Shown: piece after piece, positions 8,660 to 18,899 of the stretch
How positions within the stretch are numbered: position 1 is the stretch's first letter
Layout of the letters: every line of letters starts with the position of its first letter
DNA from: JACJYC01 sp964558465
GTDB lineage: Bacteria > Bacteroidota > Bacteroidia > Chitinophagales > Saprospiraceae
DNA length: 48,334 nt
NCBI GenBank assembly: GCA_964558465.1
Contig: CAZLEF010000054.1
Location: forward strand, 1 to 48,334
Direction: 5' to 3'
The notes under the pieces: generated by a model
Seen by the model: the letters and a program-made list of their open reading frames with translations, nothing else
What the model was told of the DNA's origin: nothing
Database searches by the model: none
Position numbers and translations under genes: made by a program

Positions 8660-9313
8660 GTGATCCAAGCGCGCAATATTCAAAAATCTTACGGCCGTCT
8701 CCAGGTCCTGAAAGGGGTGAATCTGTCTGTGGAAAAGGGTGAAATTGTCGCCATCATGGGCAAATCCGGCGCAGGTAAAAGTACCCTGCTCATTAGTCTC
8801 GGCACCCTCGACCGGGCGGATTCCGGCACTCTGTCCTTCAACGGCGCTGAAGTTTCACAACTGGATGCCGCGGGCCTGGCCAGGTTCAGAAACCGGAATA
8901 TTGGTTTTGTATTTCAGTTTCACCACTTGCTGCCTGAGTTTACCTCCCTTGAAAATGTCCTGATACCCGCTTTGATCAACAAAAGCCCTGAGGCCGCTGC
9001 CCGTAAAAAAGCAGAAGGCCTCCTGGAATACCTGGGGCTCAAGGACCGCTTGACCCACAAACCCGGCCAGCTTTCCGGCGGTGAACAGCAACGGGTTGCT
9101 GTAGCCAGGTCTTTGATCAACGACCCGGCGGTTATTTTTGCAGATGAACCTACGGGCAACCTGGATTCGGGATCCTCAAAAGAGCTCCATCAACTATTCC
9201 TCCAACTTAGAAAAGACCTGAAGCAGACTTTCATCATTGTTACCCATAACCAGGACCTCGCCCAGCTAAGCGACCGGATTCTGGTAATGGAAGACGGGCT
9301 TTTAAAAGAATAA
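8660..9313 (+). CDS. ABC transporter ATP-binding protein, LolD-like
   Basis: This 217-residue ATPase has Walker A GKSGAGKST (about 34-42), Q-loop FQFHHLLPEF, signature LSGGEQQRVAVARSL, Walker B VIFADEPTGNLD and the switch histidine in IVTHNQD. The LPEFTSLENVLIPALI stretch and overall length match LolD/MacB-type ATPases. These pair with FtsX-like permeases, for example in lipoprotein release from the inner membrane. No permease gene lies nearby, which is common for lolD in Bacteroidota. The start is a GTG at 8660, because no ATG fits before the conserved IQARNIQKSYG. It lies 7 nt upstream of aroE. Confidence 0.9.
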   Translation: MIQARNIQKSYGRLQVLKGVNLSVEKGEIVAIMGKSGAGKSTLLISLGTLDRADSGTLSFNGAEVSQLDAAGLARFRNRNIGFVFQFHHLLPEFTSLENVLIPALINKSPEAAARKKAEGLLEYLGLKDRLTHKPGQLSGGEQQRVAVARSLINDPAVIFADEPTGNLDSGSSKELHQLFLQLRKDLKQTFIIVTHNQDLAQLSDRILVMEDGLLKE

Positions 9314-9320
9314 CCCGGTA

Positions 9321-10091
9321 ATGGACCCTTCAACTGATATACAGCGGCTTTATGGTTTGATCGGATACCCTTTATCCCATTCTTTTTCCAAACGTTACTT
9401 TTCTGAAAAATTTAAGACCCTCGGCATCCGGGATGCTGTCTACGAATTATTCCCCCTGGAAAAAATAGCCGATCTTCCGCCCCTGCTTTTCCGGCATCCC
9501 AACCTGAAGGGCCTCAACGTCACCATCCCCTACAAAGAAAAAGTAATTCCATACCTGGATGTATTGGAAGAAAGCGCAGCCAACATCGGTGCGGTCAATA
9601 CCATTTCCTTTCGGTCCGGAAAACTATTCGGTTACAATACAGATGTATTCGGTTTCGAGACTTCCCTCCAAAATTTTTTCTCCAAAACAGGGCGAACGCC
9701 TGATCATGCATTGGTGTTGGGTACGGGAGGCGCCTCCAAGGCGGTCTGTTGGGTTTTGGACCGTTTAAAAATCAATTATCAACGCATTTCCAGGTCTGCC
9801 CACCCGGGTGTTAAAACCTATTCAAACCTGGGGCGCCACGATATCCGGGAAGCAGGTCTGATCATCAATACAACCCCACTTGGCATGGCCCCCCACCAGT
9901 CGGCTTTTCCTGAAATCCCATACGAATACCTTACGGCAAACCATATGCTTTTTGACCTGATCTACAACCCGGAAATGACTCTTTTCCTGGAAAAAGGCGT
10001 CGAATATGGCGCGGCTGTCAAAAACGGTATGGAGATGCTGGTTCTCCAGGCTGAAAAAGCCTGGTTGATCTGGAATGCGTCGAACGAATAA
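9321..10091 (+). CDS. aroE: Shikimate dehydrogenase
   Basis: AroE reduces 3-dehydroshikimate to shikimate with NADPH, in the common aromatic pathway. The 256-residue protein has the substrate-binding N-terminus GYPLSHSFSKRYF, the catalytic Lys in LNVTIPYKEKV, GAVNTISF, the catalytic Asp in GYNTDVFGF, and the nucleotide-binding loop LVLGTGGASKAV. The late INTTPLGM, FDLIYNP and GMEMLVLQAEKAW motifs are also present. The length is normal. It follows the ABC ATPase by 7 nt and is co-oriented with it. It is about 13 kb from the trp/aroF operon, so it would not share the attenuator control seen there. Confidence 0.95.
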   Translation: MDPSTDIQRLYGLIGYPLSHSFSKRYFSEKFKTLGIRDAVYELFPLEKIADLPPLLFRHPNLKGLNVTIPYKEKVIPYLDVLEESAANIGAVNTISFRSGKLFGYNTDVFGFETSLQNFFSKTGRTPDHALVLGTGGASKAVCWVLDRLKINYQRISRSAHPGVKTYSNLGRHDIREAGLIINTTPLGMAPHQSAFPEIPYEYLTANHMLFDLIYNPEMTLFLEKGVEYGAAVKNGMEMLVLQAEKAWLIWNASNE

Positions 10092-10105
10092 CATTGGCGC
10101 GATGG

Positions 10106-10126
10106 AAAAAACACGCCGGCGTTTTT
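10106..10126 (+). terminator. Weak candidate terminator after aroE
   Basis: AAAAAC (10107-10112) can pair with GTTTTT (10121-10126) around a GC-rich 8-nt loop, 15 nt after the aroE stop. The stem is mostly A-U, so it is at best a weak intrinsic terminator. The rest of the 10092-10300 gap holds only short unlikely reading frames. Confidence 0.3.
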
Positions 10127-10272
10127 ATTGGACGGACCGGAGAACCTTTCTCCATTTTTCACGTACAAATAAAAAAGGCCGCGGGGTACAGGTTCAGAAA
10201 AATCAATCAATCCGGTTCCATTCTGATTTCGTTTTTTGTAAAGATATTTATCAGGTTCGCGGCTAAAATTTT

Positions 10273-10280
10273 TACCTTTG
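10273..10280 (+). promoter_or_regulatory. Bacteroidota-type -7 box (TACCTTTG)
   Basis: TACCTTTG matches TAnnTTTG and lies 20 nt before the ATG at 10301 of the proline dehydrogenase. A TTTG at 10235-10238 is too far upstream (34 nt) to be a standard -33 element. Confidence 0.45.
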
Positions 10281-10300
10281 AGGGGTTGAAAACTCCGTAA

Positions 10301-11608
10301 ATGCTGCAATTTATCCGGAGGGTTCATTTTTCAACCGTCAAATTTGAAGAGATGAAATCAGCAGGAAAACCGGTTCTCAAAAACTTGGAAAAACTGGAAA
10401 GCATGGCACGAAGCATCCTCGATCACCCCAGTGCGCTTGAGTTGGATTTTCAAAATACCGCCATCGCTTTTGCGCACAAAACCGATAAAGAGCTAAAAAA
10501 ATCCGCCTGGCTTTTTGGCTTGATGAACCACCATTGGCTGGTTGGTTTGGGGGCAAAGATCGGCGTTACCGCTATCCGGCTTCACCTTCCGTTTGTAGAG
10601 TCCGTCGTCAAGAACACCATTTTTGACCAGTTCTGCGGCGGCACAACCCTGCTTGATTGCCAAAAAACCATTCATACCCTTTTTGCAAACGGCTCGTATA
10701 CGATCCTCGATTACGGCGCTGAAGCCAAGGAAACCGAAGAGGATTTCAACAAGACCATGCGGGAGACATTAAGGGCCATTGAATTTGCATCCAAAAACCC
10801 TTCCGTTCCTGTTGTCAGTGCAAAAATCACCGGACTGGCCAGGTTCGATCTGCTGGAATCCATACAAAGCGGCGAGCCTTTTAATTCAGAGACCCGGAGT
10901 GAGTACAGGAATGTGCTCAAGCGGATCGACGCGATCTGTTATTCCGCAGAGAAACACAAAGTGGGCGTTTTTTTTGATGCTGAGGAAAGCTGGATCCAAA
11001 TTTCGATCGACCATCTGGTGACCCTGATGATGAAAAGGTATAACCGCGAACGGGTCGTGGTTTACAATACCTTCCAGATGTACCGGACGGACCGGCTCCA
11101 GTTTCTCATAGATTCCTTTAATCTGGCCCGTCGTGAAAATTATTTCCTCGGCGCCAAACTGGTTCGCGGCGCGTATATGGACAGGGAAAGGGAACGGGCC
11201 CAAAACCACGGTTACCCCTCCCCTATTCATCCCGATAAGGCAAGCACGGATGAGGCCTACAATACGGCTATCCGATTCTGTGTGGACAATTATCAGTACA
11301 TCGCCTCCTGCAACGCCTCGCACAATGCCGACAGCAACCGCCTGCAAGCCGAACTGATCGTCCGGAAGGACATCCCGCGCAACCATCCGCACCTTAATTT
11401 TTGTCAACTTTACGGCATGAGCGACAACCTGACGTTCAACCTTGCCAAAGCAGGTTTCAACGTTGCAAAATATGTTCCATACGGCCCCGTCAGAGAAGTC
11501 ATTCCTTACCTTATCCGCCGGGCTCAGGAAAATTCGACCGTCACCGGGGATATGAGCCGGGAACACAAGTTGGTCATTCTGGAAATGAAACGAAGAGGAT
11601 TGGGATAA
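10301..11608 (+). CDS. Proline dehydrogenase family protein
   Basis: This 435-residue FAD-dependent TIM-barrel enzyme would oxidise L-proline to pyrroline-5-carboxylate, the first step of proline catabolism. Family segments include AIAFAHKTDKELKKSAWLFGLM near the N-terminus, TILDYGAEAKE, the strand KITGLARFDLLE, VFFDAEESWIQ, YNTFQMYR, FLGAKLVRGAYMDRER, and YASCNASHN-like and VPYGPVREVIPYLIRRAQEN elements of the flavin and substrate site. It is a single-function form, lacking the P5C dehydrogenase domain of PutA. The start is uncertain: ATGs at 10301, 10352 and 10403 are all in frame, and the conserved part begins about residue 50. It ends 13 nt before the giant surface protein gene. Confidence 0.9.
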   Translation: MLQFIRRVHFSTVKFEEMKSAGKPVLKNLEKLESMARSILDHPSALELDFQNTAIAFAHKTDKELKKSAWLFGLMNHHWLVGLGAKIGVTAIRLHLPFVESVVKNTIFDQFCGGTTLLDCQKTIHTLFANGSYTILDYGAEAKETEEDFNKTMRETLRAIEFASKNPSVPVVSAKITGLARFDLLESIQSGEPFNSETRSEYRNVLKRIDAICYSAEKHKVGVFFDAEESWIQISIDHLVTLMMKRYNRERVVVYNTFQMYRTDRLQFLIDSFNLARRENYFLGAKLVRGAYMDRERERAQNHGYPSPIHPDKASTDEAYNTAIRFCVDNYQYIASCNASHNADSNRLQAELIVRKDIPRNHPHLNFCQLYGMSDNLTFNLAKAGFNVAKYVPYGPVREVIPYLIRRAQENSTVTGDMSREHKLVILEMKRRGLG

Positions 11609-11621
11609 ATGTCATTTAATC

Positions 11622-14600
11622 ATGGGTACGATCGCCGATGCCTTCAGGATTTTGGGGGTGATTTGTTTATTTCCCTTAGCCCTTTTTGCGCAAGAACCTG
11701 ACTGTTCCGGCGCACTCACTGTTTGTAACAGCTCGCCAATATCATTCACTTCTTCTGGCGCCGGAACCGACGATTTTGCAAGCGCGCTCAACGACGACGG
11801 GTGTTTAATCGGCGAACATCAAAGCGCCTGGTTTTTTTTTGAATTGAATGGGTTAACGCCACCTAACAGCATTCTTGAATTTACGATCACGCCAACCGGC
11901 GGCTTTGGTCAGGATTATGATTTCGCAGTTTTTGGGCCGGGCGCCACTTGCAACAATCTGGGGTCGCCAATCCGCTGTTCATGGGCCGATTTGTCCTGTG
12001 GTTTTTGCCCTGCCACCGGATTGGGAAATGGAGAATCCGATTTCTCTGAAGGTGCAAGCGGTAATGGTTTTGTGGCGCCCTTAACCGTGCAGGCGGGACA
12101 GAAATATTTTCTGGTGGTTGACAACTTTTCATCCAACGGCCTGGGGTTCACGCTAACCTGGTCAGGGTCTGCCGCGCCCTTTCTGGATTGCACCGCAACG
12201 CCTGGTTGCAGTCTGGAGGTGTCAATCGCCCAGCCTTCCTTAACCGTTTGCCAGGGAGCATCCGGAGCATTAAGCCTCGGCGCCGGTTTTACCGGCTCAG
12301 GGTCGCCCGTTTTTACCTGGACGGCTACCAATGGCGGGCTGGCTTACCTGAACAACCCAAATATCCTGAACCCCTTCGTCAATCTGCCTGCAAATTTCAC
12401 AGGGAATATTACCTACACGTTGACGGCCGTGGATGGAACTTGTACGGACAACGCCAGCGTGACCGTCGTGGTCAATCCTGCTCCTGTGCCAAATATAACG
12501 GGAGACAACAATCTTTGCCCCGGTGAATCTGCAGTGCTTTCGGCAGGTTCGGGATATTCAAGTTATACCTGGTCAACGGGCGCAACAAGCCCTTCGATTA
12601 CCGTCGGCGGTCCAGGGGTTTATTCGGTTACGGTGAAAGATGCCCAGAATTGTCAGGGCACAGCCAGCATCAGTGTTTTACAATTGCAGGCGCCAACACC
12701 TGTTATTACGGGGCCAACCGAAATCTGCGCCCTCGGTTCAGGCATATTGACTGCAACGGCTGGTTATGATTCCTATCAATGGTCAACCGGCAGCACCTCC
12801 AATACAACTGTTATCAGCCAGGCCGGGATTTATCAGGTTACCGTAACCGAAAACGGCTGCCAGGGGGTTGCAATGCATACCGTTGTTTTATCCTCATCTT
12901 TAAGCCCTGAAATATCCGGAGATCTGGACTTCTGTCAGGGTGGATCGACGCTGCTGGACGCCGGAGGCGGGTATGTTTCCTATAGTTGGTCCAACTTAAC
13001 AAGCGGCCAAAGTACGCTCGTCACATCGCCAGGCTTATACACCGTTACGGTTCAGGATGCATCCGGGTGTACGGGTACAGCTTCCGTTCTGGTCAGTTCA
13101 AATCCATTGCCGGCGCCCAATATCACCACGACTCTACCGGAGATTTGTCCGGGCAATACAGCCACCTTGTCTGTAACCGGAGGATTTAATCAAATTTCCT
13201 GGTCAACCGGAGCGACCGGACCCAGCGCCATCATCCACCAGCCGGGGAATTATTCTGCAACCGTAACCGACAACAACGGCTGCCAGGGTCAGGCCAACAT
13301 TACCATCGGAACCGCAGTCCCTCCGCAGCCGGTGATCTCCGGCGTACAAAGCATCTGCCACGGCGAAATTATTTTTTTGAGCGTTGCCGGAAATTATGCC
13401 TTTTACCAGTGGTCGACCGGCAGCAATCAGGCCTCAACCCAGGTCAATTCACCAGGGCAGGTAGGCGTAACCGTTACGGACTCGAAAGGCTGTACCGGCA
13501 GTGTCAGTGTTAACATTCCCCCGGCTAGTTCACCGCAACCGGCTATTCAGGGTGAATTGGAAATTTGCCCGGGTGGAACTACCACACTGAATGCAGGAGC
13601 AGGGTTTTCCAACTATGAATGGTCCAATGGATTCTCAAGCCCTTCTATTACCGTCAACAATCCCGGCGTCTATTCCGTAACGGTCACCAATTCTGCAGGC
13701 TGTTCGGGTACTGCATCTGCAACGGTCAGTAATTACCTGGTGGAACCTCCCGATATTGCAGGGCCTCAGGGTATTTGCGACGGCCAAAGCGCACAATTGA
13801 ATGCCGGGAGCGGCTTTGTATCCTATCAATGGTCAAATAATCTTTCCGGCCAGCAAATTACCATTTCCCAGCCCGGAAACTACACGGTGACCGTAACGGA
13901 TATGAACGGTTGTTCAACCCAGGCTTCTAAAACCATTGCCCAATTTGAAACCCCTCAACCTGTCATACAAGGGCAATCAAGCATATGTGAAGGCAGCCCT
14001 CCCGTTGTTTTGGATGCCGGAGCAGGATATGTTTCTTATTTGTGGTCTACCTTCAGCAACGGCCGCTTTTTGCAGGTATCCGAGCCGGGGGTTTATTCCG
14101 TAACCGTGACTTCACAACAGGGATGCCAGGGTGTTGCTTCTGCCAGCGTTGACGAATTCCCTTCCCCTGCTCCGTATATCAACGGGCCCGCATCATTTTG
14201 CGAAGGGCAATCTATTACCCTGATGGCGGAGCCAGGATACCAGACTTACCTCTGGTCCAACGGCAGCAATACGCCCAACCAGACCATTTCCCAAGGGGGG
14301 GCCTACACACTGGTGGTCACGGATGCCAATGGTTGTCAGGGTGAAACCACGGTCAACATCACGGAATTTTCCAGTCCAAATCCCGGGATTACAGGTGATT
14401 TAAGCATTTGCAGCGCCAATGGCAGCGGGCTTTTGGTCGCCACCGATGGGTTTGATTCGTACGAATGGTCCAATTCCAGTAGCGGTAATCCGGTTAATAT
14501 TTTTGAACCCGGAAGCTATTCGGTTACCGTCACAGACCAAAACGGTTGTGCAGGTGAAGCCTCCGTTCTTGTTGCGCCTTTATTCATTCCAAACCCGGTA

Positions 14601-17600
14601 ATAACGGGCGATCTTTCCATCTGCCCGGGTGAAACCACCCAACTGCTCGTTTCAGGAGGTAATTTTACGGCCTACCAATGGTCCAACGGTCTTACCCAAA
14701 ATAGCATTTCAGTGGATCAGCCGGGCGAATACGCTGTAACCGTCACCGGCGCCAACGGCTGCACCGCAGAAAACAGCGTCGGGGTTTTTTCATTGCCGGC
14801 CCCTGATCCATTCATTGCCGGGCCGGAATCCATTTGTTCCGGCGAATTGGCCTTACTCGACGCCGGTTCCGGTTTCGACCACTATTTATGGTCTACAGGC
14901 AGTACGGGTTCCTCGATCAACGCGGATGAACCGGGAAGTTATACGGTCGTGGTGACCAATGCGTTGGGATGCACCGGAATTGCCGAACACAGCCTTTCTG
15001 TCCATCCGCAACCCAGCTTGAATATTACCGGAAGCCTGAGTTTTTGTGCAGGTGGCGCCACCACCCTTAGCGGCTCAGGTGGTTTTCAGACCTATCAGTG
15101 GTCCAACGGACTGAATACACAGAGCATCCAGGTATCCAATCCGGGGGTTTACACCCTTGTTGCGACGGACGGCAACGGATGTGAAGTTTCAAAAACGGTT
15201 CAAATACAGGTTTTGACGCAGTTAAACCCCGTAATCAGCGGCGACCTGAGCCTATGTCCGGATGAACAAACGATTTTGGATGCCGGTGCAGGATACGCTT
15301 CCTATTCCTGGTCAAACGGCAGTACCGCCAGTTCTATCGGGGTAGATTCAGCCGGGGCTTTCAGCGTTTCGGTTACTGATATTTACGGGTGCTCCGGTCA
15401 AACGACCGTTTCGGTAGTGCAACACGCAGCGCCGGAAGTTCAGATCCTGGGCGACCCAGCTATTTGCCAGGGACAGAACAGCCTGCTGGGCCTCTCCGGC
15501 GCAGCTTTAAGCGCATGGACCTGGTCGGACAATTCAACGGACAGCACGCTTGCCGTCGCCAATTCAGGAATTTATGCCGTGACCGCTACGGATATATACG
15601 GTTGCCAGGGCGTCGACTCGATAGAAGTATTTGTGCACCCGTTGCCCAATCCCAATATTTCCGGACCTGCTCAAATCTGCCCGGGGGCCAACGCCGTTTT
15701 GCTGATCGACGCTCCTTTCGCGACCTATCAATGGACCGGCGGTTCGCAACAATCCGCTTTGACCATCGATCAGGGGGGGAATTATCAGGCGACCGTCACC
15801 GATCAGAACGGATGCTCCAATTCAGCCTCCTTTTTTGTCGGTGAATTTGTGGTCACGCCTCCGGAGATTTCAGGCACTTCCGCTATTTGTCCGGGCGCCT
15901 CCACAACACTTAGCGGCCCTCCCGGACAAATGAGTTATACCTGGTTTGAGGGCGAGGCCACCCAGGTTATTGCAGTGGATGAACCCGGCGCCTATGAATT
16001 GACGGTTGTCGATCCCAACGGATGCCCGTCCAGCAACACCTTTACGGTATCAGAATTTGTGGTAACACCGCCATCAATCCAGGCCCCGGCCGGGTTTTGT
16101 ACCGGTGATTCGGCGGTCATCCTGGCAGAAAACGGTTTCCAGGATTACAATTGGTCAAATGGCCTCGCCGGAAACTCCATCACCATTACTGACGGCGGCC
16201 TGATTGAATTAACGGCCGCAGATTCCAACGGTTGCCTGACCAGTCAATCGGTCACGGTTTCAGAATATCCTTTGCCAAACGTGAACATTGGTGGTTCCAC
16301 CAGTTTCTGTACCGGTGGCTCAACCGTTCTGAACGCTGGAGGGGTCTATGCCAGTTATTCCTGGTCAACAGGTTTGTCCACCCCCAGTATAACCGTCAAC
16401 CAGCCCGGCAATTATGGCCTTACCGTAACCGATCCATTCGGATGCCGGAATGACGACAGTGTAGAAATAACAGAGGATACCGAGTTAAATCCTGAGATCT
16501 CTGGCAATCTGTTTTTTTGTACAGGCGGGCAAACGGTGCTCAGCGCAGGAGACGGTTTCAGCACTTATTCCTGGTCGACGAACGAGACCGCGTCCTCCAT
16601 AACGGTGGTCAATGCCGGAGCATACGGAATAACCGTATCTGATGCAGGCGGGTGTATGGGTTCTGCCACAGTTGTGGTCGATATGCTGCCTTTACCAGCG
16701 CCTGCAATTGTTGGTGAAAATGCATTCTGTTCAGGCAATTCCACCCTTTTGGCTGCAGATCGCAATTATGCGCAATACCAATGGTCGAACGGGAGTTCGG
16801 CGCAGTCCGTTTCCATCCATCAGCCTGGGGATTACCATTTAACCGTGACGGATGCGGCAGGTTGCCGGGGAACCGCCTCCGTTTCGATTGCCGAACATCC
16901 CTTGCCGGAGGTAAGTATTTCCGGCGTGCCTTTTTTCTGCGCAGGCGGTTCAACCGTTTTAACGGCTACCCCGGGTTTGATTGCTTATAAATGGTCGTCC
17001 GGTTCAACCCTTACCGGTATTGAGGTTGCGACCCCCGGTAATTACCAGGTTACGGCAACCAATACCTTCGGCTGTGAAGGAAGCGCAAGCTTTTCAGTCA
17101 GCCAGATTCCTTTACCCGTTTCGGATGCAGGTACAGATAAATTCATTACCTGTTCTTCACCGGTCGTTACCCTGGGAGGGGTGGAGAGTTCAACAGGCGC
17201 CCAGTATACCTATTTTTGGTCCGGGCCGGATATTGGCCCGGCTACCGCGGGGTTGTATGCGCCGGCAGTACAAGCAGAAGGGATTTACACACTGGTTGTG
17301 GCCGACACCCTGCATGGCTGCGTCTCACTGCCATCCGAGGTCCGGGTTTCTTTAAACAATACGTTGCCGGAGGTTGTCATTGCCCTGCCAGATACTCTGA
17401 CCTGCGCTGTTACCAAGGTAAAGCTGGACGGAGGAGGTTCAAGCAGTGGCCCGTTTATCCAATATCAATGGATGAATGGATCAAACCAACCCATTCCAGG
17501 GGCGGATTCGCCCTATCTGGAGGTTTCACAGCCACAAATTTATGCACTTCAGGTTTCTAATCAGCAAACCGGCTGCAAAAATCAAAAAAGCACCCAGGTA

Positions 17601-18899
17601 GAAAGTAACCAGGCAATTCCTGCAGCCCATGCGGGCCCCGACCGGTTGATCGATTGTAATAACCCGACTGTAACCCTGGATGCAGGAGGCGTTCAACAGG
17701 GCCCCGGATACCTGTTAACCTGGGTACACCTGAATTCGGGCGTCCAATTAAACCCCGCTGATCCGGTAATGCCTGTCGTCAGCCAACCAGGGAATTATGA
17801 ATTAACGGTAATCGACCTGCGCAACGGATGCCGGTCTTCTGACCAGGTATTTGTCGGCCGGGACGCTGCGGTCCCCGAAGTGAATGCCGGTTCTGATCAG
17901 GTACTCGACTGCAATTCAAGCACGGCTATCCTGAATGGAAGTACGAACATGCCTGACCATCTGGAAATCGTCTGGACGCTGGAAGGCCATCCAATGTTCG
18001 CGGCCAATGCCCTGATCATTGAAACGAATCAACCAGGAAGGTACACCCTCACTGCCATCAACCCGGTTAACGGATGCCAGGCCTCAGACGAGGTTTTGGT
18101 GCGGCTAGAGGCCGGCGCAATTACAGCGTTGGCCATTGAAAGTCATCCGCCCACTTGTTTTGGAGACCAGGATGCCGAACTGGTCATTACCGGCGTGACC
18201 GGCGGACTCGGCCCCTATCTTTTCAGCATAAACGGCTCGCCATATGCCGCAACGGCAGTTTTCCGGGACCTGACGGGGGGACAATACAGGGTCAGCGTGC
18301 AGGATGCTTCAGGTTGCGACCTGGACACGCTTGTTCAATTGCCGGAAGGCAATGACCTGAGGCTGGATCTCGGGCCGGATCAAACCATACAACTTGGGGA
18401 AGAAGCCCTGCTTCATGCCCAGATCAACATTCCGGAAAGTTCGGTCCTGTGGTTGACCTGGACAAGTAATTTGGACAGCCTGCCCTGCGCAAGCTGCCTG
18501 GACTGGCGATTTTTTCCCCGGCAAACGGTTACCTTCGGGCTGGCCCTTTCAGATGTAAATGGTTGTGCGACCGAAGATGAAGTCACGATCTATGTGAACA
18601 AAAAAAGGCAAATTTTTATACCCAATGCTTTTTCCCCAAACGGGGATGGCGATAATGACATTTTGTTCATTCAGGCCGGTCAGAATGTAGCCCGGATCCG
18701 TGATTTCAAGATTTTTGACAGATGGGGTGGAATTGTATTCCAGGCCGGCAATTTCCTCCCCAACGACCCTGCTTTCGGATGGGACGGCAGGTATTCCGGC
18801 CAGTTTCTCAACGCGGCGGTCTTTGTCTACTTTGTCGAAATCGAATACATCGACGGCCGGACTGAAAAATTGAAAGGCGATATTACCATGATGCGGTAA
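11622..18899 (+). CDS. Giant secreted repeat protein with gliding-motility-associated C-terminal domain
   Basis: This 2425-residue protein has an N-terminal signal peptide (about residues 1-24, ending ALFAQ). Next come a non-repeated N-terminal domain (about 25-190, EPDCSGALTVCNSSP...) and a spacer domain. From about residue 287 to 1830 I count 22 Ig/PKD-like repeats of about 70 residues, each patterned on PxPxIxGxxxICxG, YxSYxWSxGS, PGxYSVTVTDxNGC. Each has two conserved cysteines that could form one disulfide. Four related but longer repeats (about 84 residues, with AGxDxxxxC) span 1831 to about 2165. A SprB-like repeat (PPTCFGDQDAE...GQYRVSVQDASGC) and a CHU_C domain from about 2328 (FIPNAFSPNGDGDND) end the protein. 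CHU_C domains are linked to T9SS export and cell-surface attachment. The likely role is an adhesin or gliding surface protein; the ligand is unknown. Confidence 0.93.
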   Translation: MGTIADAFRILGVICLFPLALFAQEPDCSGALTVCNSSPISFTSSGAGTDDFASALNDDGCLIGEHQSAWFFFELNGLTPPNSILEFTITPTGGFGQDYDFAVFGPGATCNNLGSPIRCSWADLSCGFCPATGLGNGESDFSEGASGNGFVAPLTVQAGQKYFLVVDNFSSNGLGFTLTWSGSAAPFLDCTATPGCSLEVSIAQPSLTVCQGASGALSLGAGFTGSGSPVFTWTATNGGLAYLNNPNILNPFVNLPANFTGNITYTLTAVDGTCTDNASVTVVVNPAPVPNITGDNNLCPGESAVLSAGSGYSSYTWSTGATSPSITVGGPGVYSVTVKDAQNCQGTASISVLQLQAPTPVITGPTEICALGSGILTATAGYDSYQWSTGSTSNTTVISQAGIYQVTVTENGCQGVAMHTVVLSSSLSPEISGDLDFCQGGSTLLDAGGGYVSYSWSNLTSGQSTLVTSPGLYTVTVQDASGCTGTASVLVSSNPLPAPNITTTLPEICPGNTATLSVTGGFNQISWSTGATGPSAIIHQPGNYSATVTDNNGCQGQANITIGTAVPPQPVISGVQSICHGEIIFLSVAGNYAFYQWSTGSNQASTQVNSPGQVGVTVTDSKGCTGSVSVNIPPASSPQPAIQGELEICPGGTTTLNAGAGFSNYEWSNGFSSPSITVNNPGVYSVTVTNSAGCSGTASATVSNYLVEPPDIAGPQGICDGQSAQLNAGSGFVSYQWSNNLSGQQITISQPGNYTVTVTDMNGCSTQASKTIAQFETPQPVIQGQSSICEGSPPVVLDAGAGYVSYLWSTFSNGRFLQVSEPGVYSVTVTSQQGCQGVASASVDEFPSPAPYINGPASFCEGQSITLMAEPGYQTYLWSNGSNTPNQTISQGGAYTLVVTDANGCQGETTVNITEFSSPNPGITGDLSICSANGSGLLVATDGFDSYEWSNSSSGNPVNIFEPGSYSVTVTDQNGCAGEASVLVAPLFIPNPVITGDLSICPGETTQLLVSGGNFTAYQWSNGLTQNSISVDQPGEYAVTVTGANGCTAENSVGVFSLPAPDPFIAGPESICSGELALLDAGSGFDHYLWSTGSTGSSINADEPGSYTVVVTNALGCTGIAEHSLSVHPQPSLNITGSLSFCAGGATTLSGSGGFQTYQWSNGLNTQSIQVSNPGVYTLVATDGNGCEVSKTVQIQVLTQLNPVISGDLSLCPDEQTILDAGAGYASYSWSNGSTASSIGVDSAGAFSVSVTDIYGCSGQTTVSVVQHAAPEVQILGDPAICQGQNSLLGLSGAALSAWTWSDNSTDSTLAVANSGIYAVTATDIYGCQGVDSIEVFVHPLPNPNISGPAQICPGANAVLLIDAPFATYQWTGGSQQSALTIDQGGNYQATVTDQNGCSNSASFFVGEFVVTPPEISGTSAICPGASTTLSGPPGQMSYTWFEGEATQVIAVDEPGAYELTVVDPNGCPSSNTFTVSEFVVTPPSIQAPAGFCTGDSAVILAENGFQDYNWSNGLAGNSITITDGGLIELTAADSNGCLTSQSVTVSEYPLPNVNIGGSTSFCTGGSTVLNAGGVYASYSWSTGLSTPSITVNQPGNYGLTVTDPFGCRNDDSVEITEDTELNPEISGNLFFCTGGQTVLSAGDGFSTYSWSTNETASSITVVNAGAYGITVSDAGGCMGSATVVVDMLPLPAPAIVGENAFCSGNSTLLAADRNYAQYQWSNGSSAQSVSIHQPGDYHLTVTDAAGCRGTASVSIAEHPLPEVSISGVPFFCAGGSTVLTATPGLIAYKWSSGSTLTGIEVATPGNYQVTATNTFGCEGSASFSVSQIPLPVSDAGTDKFITCSSPVVTLGGVESSTGAQYTYFWSGPDIGPATAGLYAPAVQAEGIYTLVVADTLHGCVSLPSEVRVSLNNTLPEVVIALPDTLTCAVTKVKLDGGGSSSGPFIQYQWMNGSNQPIPGADSPYLEVSQPQIYALQVSNQQTGCKNQKSTQVESNQAIPAAHAGPDRLIDCNNPTVTLDAGGVQQGPGYLLTWVHLNSGVQLNPADPVMPVVSQPGNYELTVIDLRNGCRSSDQVFVGRDAAVPEVNAGSDQVLDCNSSTAILNGSTNMPDHLEIVWTLEGHPMFAANALIIETNQPGRYTLTAINPVNGCQASDEVLVRLEAGAITALAIESHPPTCFGDQDAELVITGVTGGLGPYLFSINGSPYAATAVFRDLTGGQYRVSVQDASGCDLDTLVQLPEGNDLRLDLGPDQTIQLGEEALLHAQINIPESSVLWLTWTSNLDSLPCASCLDWRFFPRQTVTFGLALSDVNGCATEDEVTIYVNKKRQIFIPNAFSPNGDGDNDILFIQAGQNVARIRDFKIFDRWGGIVFQAGNFLPNDPAFGWDGRYSGQFLNAAVFVYFVEIEYIDGRTEKLKGDITMMR
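12480..17111 (+). repeat. Coding tandem repeats: 22 units of about 210 nt
   Basis: The 22 Ig/PKD-like repeats of the giant surface protein occupy this interval, averaging 70.2 codons each. Each unit contains a WSxG or variant core and ends before a Pro-rich junction (xPxPxI). At the DNA level the units are diverged and not identical, so the array is old or under diversifying change. Confidence 0.85.

Noticed and set aside
10075..10300. Short ORFs between aroE and proline dehydrogenase
   Set aside because: No conserved pattern, overlapping frames, and a candidate terminator and promoter box explain the gap.
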